A DNA stretch of 64,000 nt from Sesamum alatum (Eukaryota; Streptophyta; Magnoliopsida; Lamiales; Pedaliaceae): positions 2,495,001 to 2,559,000 of the forward strand of contig JACGWO010000006.1 in NCBI GenBank assembly GCA_034509735.1. The letters are read 5' to 3'. Within the stretch, counting starts at the first letter, position 1; each line of letters starts with the position of its first letter. The notes beneath the pieces are model-generated. The model was not told where the DNA came from, did not search any database, and saw only the letters and a list, made by a program, of their open reading frames with translations. The position numbers and the translations under genes are program-made. Below are positions 1-13,900 of the stretch, piece by piece.

Positions 1-527
1 GTTGGCACCTATGATTCACATAAACACGATTTGATTCTAATGAACTTTCAACAGATTATATACGTGCATAAAAGCATATATTTAACCATGTGGTTGGTTT
101 CACGCGTAAAATATATTGATTACAAAGGGAAACACATCATCGATGATATTTTCAGGATGACTATAACTATGATTCTGGAGATATGGTGTTGAGATAAATA
201 GTTTCTTAACATTCGGACCAAGGATTCCAATAAGAAGATACTCCAGCTGAATGTGGCCATTCCAGAAGAAATTTTAAAGAGAAACATCTCAGGTTTCACA
301 CACTCCTCACCTAGTTTTATCCCAATCAACCTATAATGGAATCCTGAATCATTTCAATAAAACGGTTCAAGACAACAAATAAATCACAACATTGAGCAGC
401 AAATACCGACTTAATCATTACACAAAATCAAATCCTGAAACTACCGTCATTTTCATAAATTACCAGAAACGACACAAATCAATTGATTATTGTGAATATA
501 CATACGAGCAATAAACGGAAAACTCAC

Positions 528-549
528 CACCGGAGCTACGGCGAGGCAT
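528..549 (-). CDS. First coding exon of an At12Cys / CHCHD2-like mitochondrial protein (partial, runs off left edge)
   Basis: Reading the minus strand from the ATG at 549 gives MPRRSSG followed by a strong donor (G|GTGAGT) at 528/527; the split codon would complete a second Gly. MPRRSSGG is the characteristic N-terminus of the plant homologues of CHCHD2/MIX17 (At12Cys type, twin CX9C, mitochondrial intermembrane space). The rest of the gene would lie left of position 1 after an intron longer than 500 bases; I see no convincing second exon in 1-526. A TATA box about 100 bases upstream supports a real promoter. The identification rests on only seven to eight residues, so the family call is an inference from a well-conserved but short motif; the existence of a minus-strand first exon here is more secure than its name. 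Confidence 0.45.
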
Positions 550-646
550 GATTTATGTCAATCTACGAGAGAGCGCCGATGAAAACCTAAGAAGAGGGAA
601 ACAATGTAAATGCTGTTATTGTAGCGTCAGCAATAACCCCGATCCC

Positions 647-654
647 TTTATATA
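647..654 (-). promoter_or_regulatory. TATA box of the CHCH-like gene
   Basis: The minus strand reads TATATAAAGGG here, a near-ideal plant TATA element. It lies about 100 bases upstream of the ATG at 549, which leaves a 5' leader of roughly 65-75 bases if transcription starts about 30 bases downstream of the box. Confidence 0.5.
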
Positions 655-659
655 CACGC

Positions 660-3300
660 GTACGCGTAGTCCATGGGATTGAAATGGATTGAGGATCTGG
701 CGCGGCCAGTTCTTTCTGAGATAACGACGTGTCAAAATCAGAAGCGTTCTTCGCGAAGGCGGTTAGTTTAAACGCAACGCAAGTATATGAGCTCTTTCTT
801 TTTCTTTTCTTTTTTTTTTATTTTTCAAAAAAAATCTCAAAAAGTTACCTGAATTTTCAAGATTCTTCTTTTTATAGTACCACAAACATAGTAAGTATTA
901 AATACTTTATTAATAATAAAGTATCAATTAGAAGTCAATAATTATTTTATCAATAATATAAAAACAGCTGGTTTTGTGATGTAAAATCTTTTTAAATAAT
1001 TTTAAATTACTGTAAATAACTCTTGAATAAAAATAGACGGTCTAAGCGATGAACTTTTTTTTACGTAAAAACACTTAAGATGTGGTCCCTATATCTTTTT
1101 GTCAATTTGGAGATAAAATTAACATTTAAAAAAAATTGAAGCAAAATATAGTAATATATAAATTAAGGCAGTTAAACCGCATTCATACAGGAAGTTGTAA
1201 TAGATCTAACAGATTCAAAAGTCATATCGTTATCAAGCAACTAGATCAAAAGTGCCAGCGGGGTATCATAGTATTTTTCATTATCCGTTGTAGTATGTTG
1301 TGCCAAAATGTCGGCCATTCGGTTGCATTCCCTATACGCGGATTGCACTATCACCCTCTTGAATATTTAATACTTAACAAGTGAAATACTTTATTTATTT
1401 GTATTATGCTAGTTGTCTCATATTCAAAGGGATTTGTGCAGTAACAAATTTAACGCTGGCTATAAAACAGTGTACAAGTCAAGACTTTAAATATAATTGA
1501 TAAGATTTCCAAGATCGTCTCTTGCCTCAACCTATAGTCAATGACCAAGCCTTAGCCTTCACGAAAACGTACACACGCCATTAGGCCATCTCATCGGCAC
1601 CATCTAAAGTTCTCATATCATGTGTTGCTTGTACGCGCAACATCAGTTCATCTCACACGTTGATGCCTGCACCGACTATGTGCGTGTATCGTGTGAAATT
1701 ATATGTTGTTTCTTGCAACATCTCACATACTTTACCTCATGCTGTTGTGATGTCAACCAACTCTATCAACAATAATCACGATGTTGCGTAAACTTATTAA
1801 ACACAATGAACAACATATTAAGTAAACCTTTTTTTTTTTTTTTTTTTGTATTTGTATTTGGGATGCAACACAATCATCGGTATGCGGCAAGTCACAATTT
1901 AGTTTAGAGATAACTCTTATATTTGTTTTTCTCAATAATCCAACCTCCCCAAATAAGAGAACGAGAAATAGTTTATATACTAACGATCTATATAAGGCAA
2001 GTAGTGTCTTCTTTTGTATTAAACTATGTATGGCATGTCTATTGAGGGTGGTGATGTAATTTTTCCAATACCTCATCAATGCCCCCCATAATTATTTTCT
2101 CTCATAAAAGGCTATTTCTGATTCATGCCCCAATAACTGGTGATGGTGACCTCCATGTCAAATTTGAAACTTATGTTAGACTTTCATTTTTGTCCGTATC
2201 AAATCCCAAGAATCGATTAATGGTGTTCTGTCTTGTGCCAAGGTCAGCACGTCCACCTATCGTGTACCCAACTTATACACCATCACTCAACATTTTCCAG
2301 TTGACCAACATATTTAGAATCAATATGCTATGTGCTACCAAGTAGTCCGCATGATAACACCAACACATAGTACAAAAAATGCGTTGCATCGTGCTATTAC
2401 CTGCCGCCTATTATAGCGTACAAATTTATTGTACAAAATATACAAATGTCTCCAGGGGCTAACACTAATACAACAAACAAGAGTTGTAGAAAAATATATG
2501 AATCATTACATACATCATGAATGATTTTTAATTGAATTCATTTAAAATAATTTATAATTCATAATTAAAAAATATTTTTTAGGTTTATATGATGACGTTT
2601 AATCTTATTTTAAATATAAACTCTTGAAATATTTGTTAAAATAAGATATTGCATTTTTTGATATAATGTTAGCAACGCCAAATTCAATAATTAATATGAT
2701 TAAAAATAAATAACTTTGTCAATACGTCTAAAATAAATTTATAATCCCTTATTTTACTTTAAAAACTTACAAATTCTAAATATTTTATTTTTATCTCATA
2801 AGTTCGTGCTCTATTTTTTTTTTTTTACCAAATACCCTATAATAACTTATAATACGTTTCAAATTTACACAAACACCGTCCAAATATTAAATCATACCAA
2901 TTTTATATGGACAGTCTATTTTGATAAACAAAAATAAAAAGGAAATACAACAAGAATTGGAAAAACAATATTGTATCATTTGAAATAAAATTAATAATTT
3001 ATTCTATTAAGATTATAGTACCAAAAATAAATTAAGTACCTAAAATATTAAAAAAGGAAAGTGGTAGTCTGTCTATGAAGGCCAACCAATCCAGACGGGC
3101 AATCTTATCAGGTCGAACCCAAAGCCCACATCGGCTACAGAAGTGGTCTGCCAATAGCGCACCCCCTAGTCCCAGTCTGGGCTCCACCGCCATGTCCGAA
3201 TCATTTACCTTAACCACACACGAACACGATACACTACAACCTTCTCTTCTTCTATTATCAAACAAAATCAATAATACTTCACAGTGGTTTATAGAAAATT
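660..3300. other. AT-rich intergenic region, no recognisable gene
   Basis: This stretch separates the divergently transcribed CHCH-like gene and DRP3. It holds homopolymer A/T runs (for example 1830-1848), short inverted patches around 1620-1740 (alternating ACGCGCAACATC and GATGTTGCaag-like words) and only short open frames without conserved motifs. Both strands were read; I found no domain, tRNA or complete transposon. Confidence 0.5.
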
Positions 3301-3324
3301 AGGAATATTCCAATCTCTCTCTCT

Positions 3325-3410
3325 TTCTTGGGCGGTAAGGGAAAGCATTAACACACAATTCTCGCTCTCTCTCTCTCTCTAAACAAATTCAAACCCTTTC
3401 TCTCTCTCAT
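3325..3410 (+). repeat. CT-rich leader microsatellites upstream of DRP3
   Basis: Several (CT)n tracts (around 3315-3327, 3363-3380 and 3399-3408) lie in the 250 bases before the DRP3 start codon. Pyrimidine-rich tracts are common in plant 5' UTRs and core promoters, so this segment is probably transcribed leader. No clear TATA box was seen just upstream. Confidence 0.5.
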
Positions 3411-3556
3411 CAACCCAATCACACACACAAACCCCTATCTAGGGTTTCAACTGTCACTCATCGATCTTCAACGCCAGATCTTACTCCAAATAGAGTGATT
3501 CATTTTCGGAATCGGAGTTCATAGCTTGAAGCTTCGATCACTAATCAATCTACTCG

Positions 3557-6500
3557 ATGGCGGAAGAGCAGTCGGCGGCGGCAGCGTCGTCGAGCAACGG
3601 TACTGCGCCGGCGGCGTTAGGACACTCGGTGATACCTATAGTGAACAAGCTACAGGACATATTCGCGCAGCTTGGAAGCCAGTCGACGATCGAGTTGCCA
3701 CAGGTGGCGGTGGTCGGAAGTCAGAGCAGCGGGAAATCCAGTGTGTTGGAGGCGCTCGTCGGGCGCGATTTCTTGCCACGTGGAAATGATATTTGCACGC
3801 GTCGCCCGCTCGTGCTGCAGCTCGTGCAGATGAAGAGGAAGGCTGATGGGACAGACGAGGAGTGGGGGGAGTTTTTGCATTTGCCTGGGAAGAGGTTCTT
3901 TGATTTCAATGAAATCCGCAGGGAGATTCAGGTTATTTTCTCGTGTGTAGTGTTTTATCAGATTTGGAGTTGTTGTCGTTCTCTGTGAGAGTGAGAAGAA
4001 ATGGCTAGATTGTATGTAAGGAACTTTCCGAACTTTAGCTTTAGGTAATTGTTTGTAGGAATAGAGTTTTTCTGCCTAGTGCTTAGTTTGAAAACATTGA
4101 AAATTGATGTAACTTACATGGACACAATTCTGTGCTTGAAACCAAAAGCAGTTGGTTCTTGTGCAATTTTTTGGGTAGGAGGGATGCTATGAGGGCCTAG
4201 AAACCTACTATTCTTGAAAACGGACATTGCTACATGTATATAACTAGAAAGAGGCATGAGATACGGAAATTCTTAAAACATCTTGAAGCAGATGCGCAGG
4301 CCCTGCAATGGCGGAGATATGTGATACATGCAGACATACGGACACATGTGCATAAGAACTTATTGACCGGAAAATAATAAATTAAATTGTGCAGACATGT
4401 GCATGCATTGAGAATTTTAGGCACATTAGGATTTTCATTACTAATATATTAAGGTAAAAAAATCATTATCATCAGCAAATCTCGTCGAGGTGTCTTCAAC
4501 AAGTCAAGTATTATTCATCTACAAATTAGCATTACCATAACAACTTTTGCATGTTAACCTAGTATTTGCTACCAATTCTATAGGAGACAACTATATGCTA
4601 CCCCATGAATTCAAATAACTTAAGGAACCTAGTCTAATTAATTCACAGTCAAGGGTAGGGGCTACATCTTCTTTATGTTACCTGCACTGCTCTGGTTTGC
4701 TATAAATGGTTCTGTTTGCTATCTGTTTCCTCTTACCTCGTTTGAATTGGCTATCTTTCAGCACTTGATGTTCTCAATTTTGTTTAGGCTGAAACAGATA
4801 GAGAAGCCGGAGGGAACAAAGGTGTTTCAGACAAACAGATTCGATTAAAGATTTTCTCCCCAAATGTGCTCGATATTACTCTTGTGGATCTGCCGGGTTT
4901 GACCAAAGTTCCTGTTGGTGATCAGCCATCTGATATCGAAGCACGGATTAGAACAATGATAATGTCATATATTAAACTTCAAAGTTGCTTGATACTGGCT
5001 GTCACACCAGCAAATTCAGATCTGGCAAATTCTGACGCACTTCAAATGGCAGGAATTGCTGACCCTGATGGTAGCTTCTGCTCTTAATATCCTCATTCAT
5101 CCATAAGAATTGTCATATACTTAGCTTCAAGATTAGCATTAGCTTTTGGAATCTGGAGCTTATGTTTTCAAGTTTATACTTGCAGGCTATAGAACAATTG
5201 GTGTAATTACTAAGGTAATTTTTCAACTGTTTAGTTAGTTTGGTTTAACTTTTATACATCTTCTTATGTGGAACTCTATATTTACTTTGCTGTTTCAGTT
5301 AGATATTATGGACAGGGGAACTGATGCTCGCAACTTTCTGCTCGGAAAAGTTATTCCTCTTCGGCTTGGTTATGTAGGTGTCGTGAATCGCAGTCAAGAG
5401 GTAACATTTCTTTTTCGGGGAGATGGTTGTTACCTGGTTAATCTTCTATATATTGATATATAATTTTTGGTTTTTATGGCTTTATGATCTCGCACTTCCA
5501 TTTTAATTGTAGGAAAGGTAATTTCTTCCATGTCTTATTTGACACACAAGGAAACAATTGTGTAGTGTCTGGGATGCTTATGCAATATACTAGCTGTAGT
5601 TACTATCAGAAAGGGAAAGTTTATATAGGAGTATGATAATTGATTTCTTGGTAGAAGTACTGGGTAACTCTTATTGCTATTATTCCCTTTATGTGTGGAC
5701 AACAGTTATCATCAAAGGAAAAGTTTATGTTGAAGAAAGAGAATTCATGTTCTATGTAGAAGTACTAGACAACTTTAGTGCTACAAATTCTTCCCTTGAT
5801 GTTGGGTATTCTATTATTTGAGCAGGATATTCTATTGAACCGGAGCATCAAGGATGCCCTTATTGCAGAGGAGAAGTTCTTTCGCAGCCGGCCAGTACGA
5901 CCTTGATCTCTTTAAGTATTAGTTCACTTCTAGATGCTGATGCTTATTCACTTAGATGGCTTAAATATCTTCGTTGCAGGTTTATAGTGATCTTGCTGAT
6001 CGTTGTGGAGTGCCGCAATTGGCGAAGAAGTTGAACCAGGTACATACTGCTAAAAAGAATCTCTGGTATATTTGTGTTTCTTCTTGCATTTTTAATGGTT
6101 AATTTTACTGAAGGATATTATATAATAATTTAGTTATATCATATAAGCTTTCTCCTTGTGCAGATTCTGGTGCAACATATCAAGACAGTTCTTCCGGGGT
6201 TGAAGACACGCATTAGTGCTGCACTGGTTTCTGTTGCAAAGGAACATGCTAGCTATGGGGAGATTACTGAATCAAAGGTTTATTTTCTCCAAATTATTTA
6301 TTGTTAGTCTTAGTGGATTATTTTTATTGAGTTCGGGGCTATAGCTTAGTCTGCTTCCAATTTTATGGTATAGGCTGATGCTTTAATGTCTGCCTCTGCT
6401 TTTTCTGTGACTGATCTTTTCGTCTTAGTAAGATGGTGTTAGCAACAGAATGCAGATGGTATTTAGAAGTCTTTAGTTGCTGTATTAATTCTTCTCTAGG

Positions 6501-9500
6501 CGATGTCCACCAATTATCTTGATTGCTAATCTTTGAACTTGTTTGTGAGGACAGGCTGGCCAGGGAGCACTACTACTTAACATTCTTTCAAAATACTCTG
6601 AAGGTTTGTGGCCTCTGTTCATACTACTAACTAGACAATGTCAGAGATTCATGCATGTGATTTGATAATCTTCTGAAGTTCCTCCTTATATGCTTTCAGT
6701 TGGGCCTGTGAGCTGATGTAGTTTCCACTGATGTCGTTATTGAGCTGATCTTCTACATTCATTGTGTGTGCATCACATGTTTGTGTACTCAATATTCAGC
6801 AATACGCCAGATATTCATAAGCTAACCTTCTATTTTGCATATTGGCAACTTTAAGTTTGATCCTTTCTCTGTGCTTAATAATGTACTAAAGCATGAAAAC
6901 TCCCAGCTTTCCTCAGCATTGTTCCTTGCTGTGTTGCTTGGCATCCTGCCGTGCATAATATTATGATGTGTAAGCTTATTTAGGAGTTTTTCTTTTGTTT
7001 GAAACAGCATTCTCCTCAATGATAGAAGGGAAGAATGAAGAAATGTCAACATCTGAGCTGTCTGGTGGGGCAAGAATCCATTACATTTTCCAAAATATAT
7101 TCGTGAAGAGCTTGGAGGTTTGTGCTGTTGATTTGAATTTTATTCGGAGTTTTGTAATTGTATGTTGTAAGCTATTTTTCATGTTGAGAGAGTTGGTAGA
7201 TTTTAAATTATTTTCCAAGTAGAGAAAACATGCATGCAATTCAGCTTTCAGTTGATTTTTTTTTAAAAATATTTCTGTACTAGTCAAACTGCATGCTGAT
7301 TATATTTACCGTCGAAATTAGTGAACACAGTATATATAGAGAAAAAAAAAAGAATTGCTTCATCGTGCGTATGAATAGAGGGATTAGGGGTAGATTGGTT
7401 AAAGAAACAATTTCAAGCATTCCGGAGGCTTGTATTATTCCTTTATGTGCTAACAGATGCAATGATGAATTGTCAGCTGACTAGTTTAAGCATTTCTGTA
7501 CTTCTACATATTTGATCTTTACAAAGTGACTTAAATTCTTCCTGTAAGCATTTACTACAATCCTGACATGTAGTTTTGTTGAGCTTTGGCTTTCTGTATG
7601 TTTCGGATGTAACCAATTGCCTTTTCTCAACGTTTAATAGGGGTTTATACCTCTCTCTCTTTGTGCAGGATGTAGATCCTTGTGAGGATTTAACTGATGA
7701 TGACATCCGTACAGCAATTCAAAATGCAACTGGGCCCAAGTCTGCATTATTTGTCCCAGAAGTAGGTGTTATCCTTCTGCTTGAATTGTGTTTTGAATCT
7801 ATAAGGAAAGCTGCAGTCCTATATGTTTTTATATCTTTGTTTTCAAGTTGATGTGTGACGTGCAAAATGATCACAAACATGTAGGTTCCATTTGAAGTTC
7901 TCGTTAGAAGACAAATAGCTCGTTTATTGGATCCAAGTCTTCAATGTGCTAGATTTATCTATGATGAGCTAATAAAGGTATAGATTTACAAATTATCTGA
8001 TGGCTTTTTGTATTTGAACCTCGACATTGATCTGGATATTGTGTTTTAGATGAGCCATCGCTGTATGGTTAATGAAATGCAACGGTTTCCAGTCCTAAGA
8101 AAACGCATGGATGAGGTCATTGGAAATTTTTTGCGCGAAGGTCTTGATCCTTCAGAGACGATGATTGGTCATATCATTGAAATGGAGGTATTGTGCATCA
8201 TCACGTGCACTATTCTTACCTTACTGAGTATATAATTTTGCCATATCAAATACAGAGATTGGATTTTTAATTTCTTTTCCACCTTTCCTGTATTCTGTTG
8301 CATGGTACTAAAACAATAGCTTTCATGAAAAATGATGTCAGTATTGTTCTAGATTTTTTCAGAATAATTGGGTTGATTCATTCATCTTACTGCAAGCTAT
8401 AGCGAGTTTCCTAAAACAATGACCTTTTGTGAAAAATGACTTCATTGTCTACTATGCCCTTCCGCTGATTGCTTCTCCTCTCTGAGGCATGAAAACTAAT
8501 GCAGGCGCATGAACATGTTTGAGCACACTTGCTTGTTGGACTAACGTAAATATTATATTGTTGGCAACAGTTGTGTCATAGCAATAGTCGTCCCAAAGTT
8601 AAGAAGACCCATTCAAAAGATGTATATTAGTCTAAATGGGAGAAATATTATCTTCATTTTTTAGCTGCTCATACCCTAGCCCAGAGAACTCAAAATACTG
8701 CATATGGCCCTTCATAATTTCGGGGGCTGTTTTGTTTCGTGTTGAAAAGGACTTCCATGTGGGTGTGGCTTTACCTCCTCCATATGACACTTCTTTTTAT
8801 GTTAACCGTACACATTTAATCTGATAATTTTTGTAAAATAATTTGTGTTGTGATCTTGATATTTTAACTAGATTTTTTTACGTCAAATTTTCTGTTCTTT
8901 GATTATTAATTTTTAACTGCTGTATCTTCCGGTTTCCTCTGATGTGTCATGATTTCTTTTAAAAGTGGATAAAGTTTAGGTTGCATGTACAAAATAGAAA
9001 ATTTGGTATATAAAGGATTGAATTTTGGATCTTCCTATTTGGTTATATTCTTGTTGAAAATTTTAGCCACAGGGTTGAAATAGTTATTAGAATCCTATGA
9101 AATTTATTCTTGAAGCTAGGTGGCTGACATGTTTATTATATGGGTGACTTGCTTATTATTTAAGTGAAGTGCGTTTTTCCTTTTGGAGCGTACACAAGAT
9201 GAAACTGGCTGAGCTTGTATACAATGTGCGGAACTTTGTATAAAATCATCTGAAAGTTGATGCTTTTCATTTGTCAATTGATCCGGTGTTTAGCAATCAG
9301 AATCATCTGAAAGGTGATGCATTTTATATGTCAATCTTCTAAAATAATATAGACCACGGACATGGAGGAACCAAAATCGATTTCTTTTTAATTGTTAGGG
9401 GGAAAGAGTTGAACTTTGCCGACTGTATAATTGTTTTCATGAATTCTTGTGCCTTGTCTGCATCTGAATATCCTTTGATTCTTTGATTTTGTAAATTGAA

Positions 9501-10885
9501 TCTAATATCCTGTTATTTAGATGGATTACATAAACACTTCTCATCCAAATTTTATTGGTGGGAGTAAAGCTGTGGAACTGGCACTACAACAGACCAAGTC
9601 AGCCCGGATGGCCACACCCATTGCAAGGCAGAAGGTAAACATTGCTTTACCGAGTGATTTCTTTTGGTGTTCTTTTCTTAATAAGATCTGTTAGTTAGCA
9701 TGATGATCGGTTCTCAATTAGGACGGAGGAGACCCAGAGAAAGCGCTAAATTCAGATAGAAGCCTAAAGTCACGTGCTATTCTTGCCCGCCAAGTGAATG
9801 GTATTGTTCCAGATCAGGTATGGCTACTGCTACCCATAGTGCCTGCAGGGTTTCCGAAGATTTTATTTGTTTGTCTTAAAAATTACTGATTGCTTTGCTA
9901 ATACTGCACTTTCCTTTGCTAATACTGCGCTTTCCTTGGCAAAAAGGGTGTTCGACCTGTTGCGGATGCTGAGAAAACTGCAGTTCCAGGTACTATTTTG
10001 TTAGTTTTCTTTTAAGGGAGAAATTCTTTCTGGGGATAGAAATAGCAATACTGTGGATACACAACTTTTCATAGGAGAAGTTTAGAAGACAGAGAAACTT
10101 TTGCTGGCACCCTTTGTTACGTAACGACTACAAATACATGTGATAGAACTCAATTAATGCCAAATCCATTTGTCAAAAATGTGTGTTAGGGCCCTTTGCA
10201 ATGCTTTAGTGCCTTGACCACGTCATTTGTTTTCCGTGAACAGCCATTGCCGCCTCCTCGTTGGGGGGTTTGGCAGCCACCTTGCCTCTCTATTGATACT
10301 GAAATGAAATAGATAATGGTGTGACATAGACCTCACTTCCAGATATCAGTAGTGGGAATTCAGCTGTAAATTTACAGAAAGATACAAATATAAGTAATTC
10401 TTCTTAATACAAATGAAAAAGAAATTAAAAATAAGATCTAAGCCGAATATCCTGCATTCGCATAAGAAGTCTGAAGTTGCTCACTGTTGATGACATTTTT
10501 TTAGGGTTAAGTGCATTTTGCCTCGTGTTAAGCGAAATGAGCAATTCACCCCCTGTAAAAAGTAAAGCAGCAATTCAGACCCCTGTGTTTTTAAAAATGG
10601 AGCAAAAAAACCCCCCGACTTGTTTTGTGAATGACACACGCCATTTTCTTTATTTTTTTTAAAATTTAAAATAAAAAATAACATTTATGCCCTTATTTAA
10701 AAACCGTTGGATCTTGATTTCAATCTAATGTTCAAATTTAACTAACAAATCAGCGGTGTAGATTTAAATAAATAACAATTAAAAGTATATATTGTATATA
10801 ATTAAATTTGAATATATATACTTATATAATAACATTTATATATATAAATATATAGATTTATATATATTTATATATGTATGTATAC

Positions 10886-10938
<53 letters not shown>

Positions 10939-13900
10939 GAGGAGGAGGCACGGGGAGGGAAATGGGGAGGGAGATGGAGTGGCGGTGTGTGGGAGGAGGA
11001 GGGAGGTGGCGGCGGCCATGAAGTGGATGGAGGCGAGATGGTGACAGGGAGGACAAGAGAGGAGCGGTGGCGGCGAGGGGGACGAACGGTGGCGGTCGGC
11101 TGTGAAGAAGATGAAGGAATATATATATATATATATTATTTTTATAAATAACATTTATATATATATGTATATATTAATATATTTAATATTTTAAATATTA
11201 TTTTTATAAATTACATTTATATTAATATATTAAATATATATATAAAATAATATTTTTATTGGTTAAAAAACATACCCAGATGCAGGAGGGGCGCTTGTAG
11301 TGCACCGCCGGGCCTAGGGGGGTATGTTGCTCTATTTCGAAAAACACAGGCGGGTACATTGTTGTTTTATATTTCATAGGGGGGTAACTTGCTCATTTCC
11401 CTTAACACGGGGGTAAATTGCATTCTCTCTCTCTCTCTCTCTCTCTCTTTTTTATTTTTTTTTATTATTATTATTTTTTAATATAATCTGCTTTATAGAT
11501 GGATAAGTGTTCAACTGTTTTCCATGGAATATTCAGTAGGGTAATTATGGTTTTTGGGTTCTAATATTGCACTTCTGAATTATTTACCAGTTAACAATGC
11601 TGGTTCGTCTTGGGGAATATCTTCAATTTTTGGCAGCCATGATAATCGTACATCTGTTAAAGACAATTCAACCAGCAAACCATTTAGCGAGCCTGTTCAG
11701 AGTATGGAGCAGGGCATCTCAATGATTCATCTGAGAGAGGTACCTGGAGTATTCTCTACAGCATAGTTCAGTTCTGTTGCTAGAGGTTTAATCGATCTTG
11801 CTTGCCTCTTACTTGTTTTCTTAACTATTTTATCACAGCCCCCCAGTGTGTTGAGGCCCTCAGAAACCCACTCAGATCAAGAGGCTATTGAGATTGCTGT
11901 TACAAAGCTGTTATTGAGGTCATATTATGATATTGTAAGGAAGAACATCGAGGACTCTGTACCAAAAGCAATTATGCATTTTCTGGTAATTTTGCACATA
12001 ACTTTTCTTGAAATTTTCGCTCATTTTCTGTTATTTTGCTTATTCTCTCTTGAGTTTTTGCTGTCACTTTATTAAAAGTGGCTTGTAATATTTGGAGATT
12101 TCATCTGTGGTGCATGGGATGCATATGTGTCATTTCTGATTGCTCAGTATTTGCAGAAAACATTGTCAACTTACCTGTTCAATCGTGACATGTTGACTAT
12201 TTCAACTTTCTTTTATCATTACTGTGTCCATTTGAATAGTCATGCCTTTCCCTGAAAACATATGGCCACCAAATTTCTACCTCCAAAGATATATTCATGA
12301 GTCTCTCTTATTGCTCTCTCATTTTCGCGACACAACCTGCATGTGTTTGAAATACATTGAAAGTATCATTTAATCTTGAAATCTGATGTTGTTGATCCTT
12401 TTTAATTGTAACCGACTGTGGGATCTTTACCTAAATTGTCTTGCAGGTAAACCATACCAAACGAGAGCTCCATAATGTTTTCATCAAGAAGCTTTACAGG
12501 TATGTTCATGTGTTCAACCTCTGCTGGTGCTTTTTGAATAATGGAAGATAAGCAAAAGTAGCAAATGAGGAAAATCAAACTGAGTGTGTGGGGTTTTTGG
12601 TCTCAGAGGGGGGAAAGTGGATATCTTGAATTAGACAATTTAGAGGTGATAGGAATGAAGCTCTCATTACCAACCTGGAAGTTGCGTTCAATTTTCTTCC
12701 TACTTGAGAACAAGACAAAGGGATAGGAAATTGCACTAGTTTCTTCTCTCCTTTTCGCATCCATTACTTGATAGTATGGGTATGGAGACCACATGTCTCG
12801 TGGAGTTTCTCTTAATTGTGTTTCTTCCATCCGAGTGGAGATCTTTTTGTCTGCTCTGCTGGGGAGGTTTCTATGATGGCTTTTTTTGGTGGTCATGTTA
12901 GGTTGTACGGCTCTGTTTTCCTGTCTGAAAGTGTATTTGGGTATTGACTAGCAAATGCTTTTGTCCTATTGTACTTTATATGGCTGATTCTTTTGCTCCC
13001 CCAAAAATGCATAGATAGTGATTCTTGCATCTTATGTCCTGAGCAGAGACAACTTGTTCGAAGAAATGCTACAGGAACCAGATGAGGTAGCCATGAAGAG
13101 GAAGCGTACACGAGAGACACTTCGGGTCTTGCAGCAAGCATTCCGAGTAAGTGCTCAGCATATTACAATTGATAGACGTTTTATGAGTTAGTGCTTGATA
13201 CCTTAGTGTAGGAGAAAAAGCCTTTCATAGATCTTCCATTTCTCACGTATCTTATTGGGTTGCTATTAGTGTACCTCACACTCTCCACTTCTTTCTAAGT
13301 GCATGTGCATATTTCATAAGCATGATCATAGTTTATGTTCTTTTTGTGCCTCTCCCGATTTTTATTTTTGTTTTTCATTGATTGTTGATAAAGTTCTATG
13401 TTTCCAAGTTGACTGGCCTTTGAAGACGTAATTGTGTGTGGCAATGATGGCAATGAATATTTCTGTTGAAGTGCTAAAGCATTTTAGTTCTATATGAATC
13501 AACACAAGGAAAAACCAATAAGAACTGGGCCTTTTGGTCGCTAATGCCAAGTAGGATGTGATTGCGACTCACTTGATTCTGATTGATGTTTGGTAAAAAA
13601 TTATTTCTATCGCCACATCCCATCGAGGTCTATAAAACAAGTCAATTATTAATCACCGACAAAGCTAGCATGCTAGATCAACTTTTTTCATATAAACCTA
13701 GTATGTTACTAAGGAGTGCTACATTTGTAGGATGTTGCACGATTGTCTTTTGCTTCTTTCCGTCTTGTCTAATGGATTTGTGTGGAACGTGCCGCCCTCT
13801 TGTTCTTTTATATCCCCCTTAATGCGGAATTCTTACAGCAGCATCACAGCTTCGTTGCTGGATAGGTGTTCTACGTACCTAAGTTAAGTATCTGTTTTGA

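Noticed and set aside
1..526. Second exon of the CHCH-like gene
   Set aside because: The longest minus-strand frame (120-329) has none of the expected Gly/Met-rich membrane-like segment or twin CX9C pattern, so the remaining exons are taken to lie outside the window.
1753..2345. Two adjacent open frames of 88 and 108 codons on opposite strands
   Set aside because: No domain, no conserved motif, no splice structure, and a homopolymer run in one; I could not support a gene.
10792..11154. Open frames of 98-119 codons on both strands
   Set aside because: They translate the AT/GA microsatellite and GGA-rich core of a transposon in DRP3 intron 15 (Ile-Tyr and Glu-Arg repeats); no real protein.
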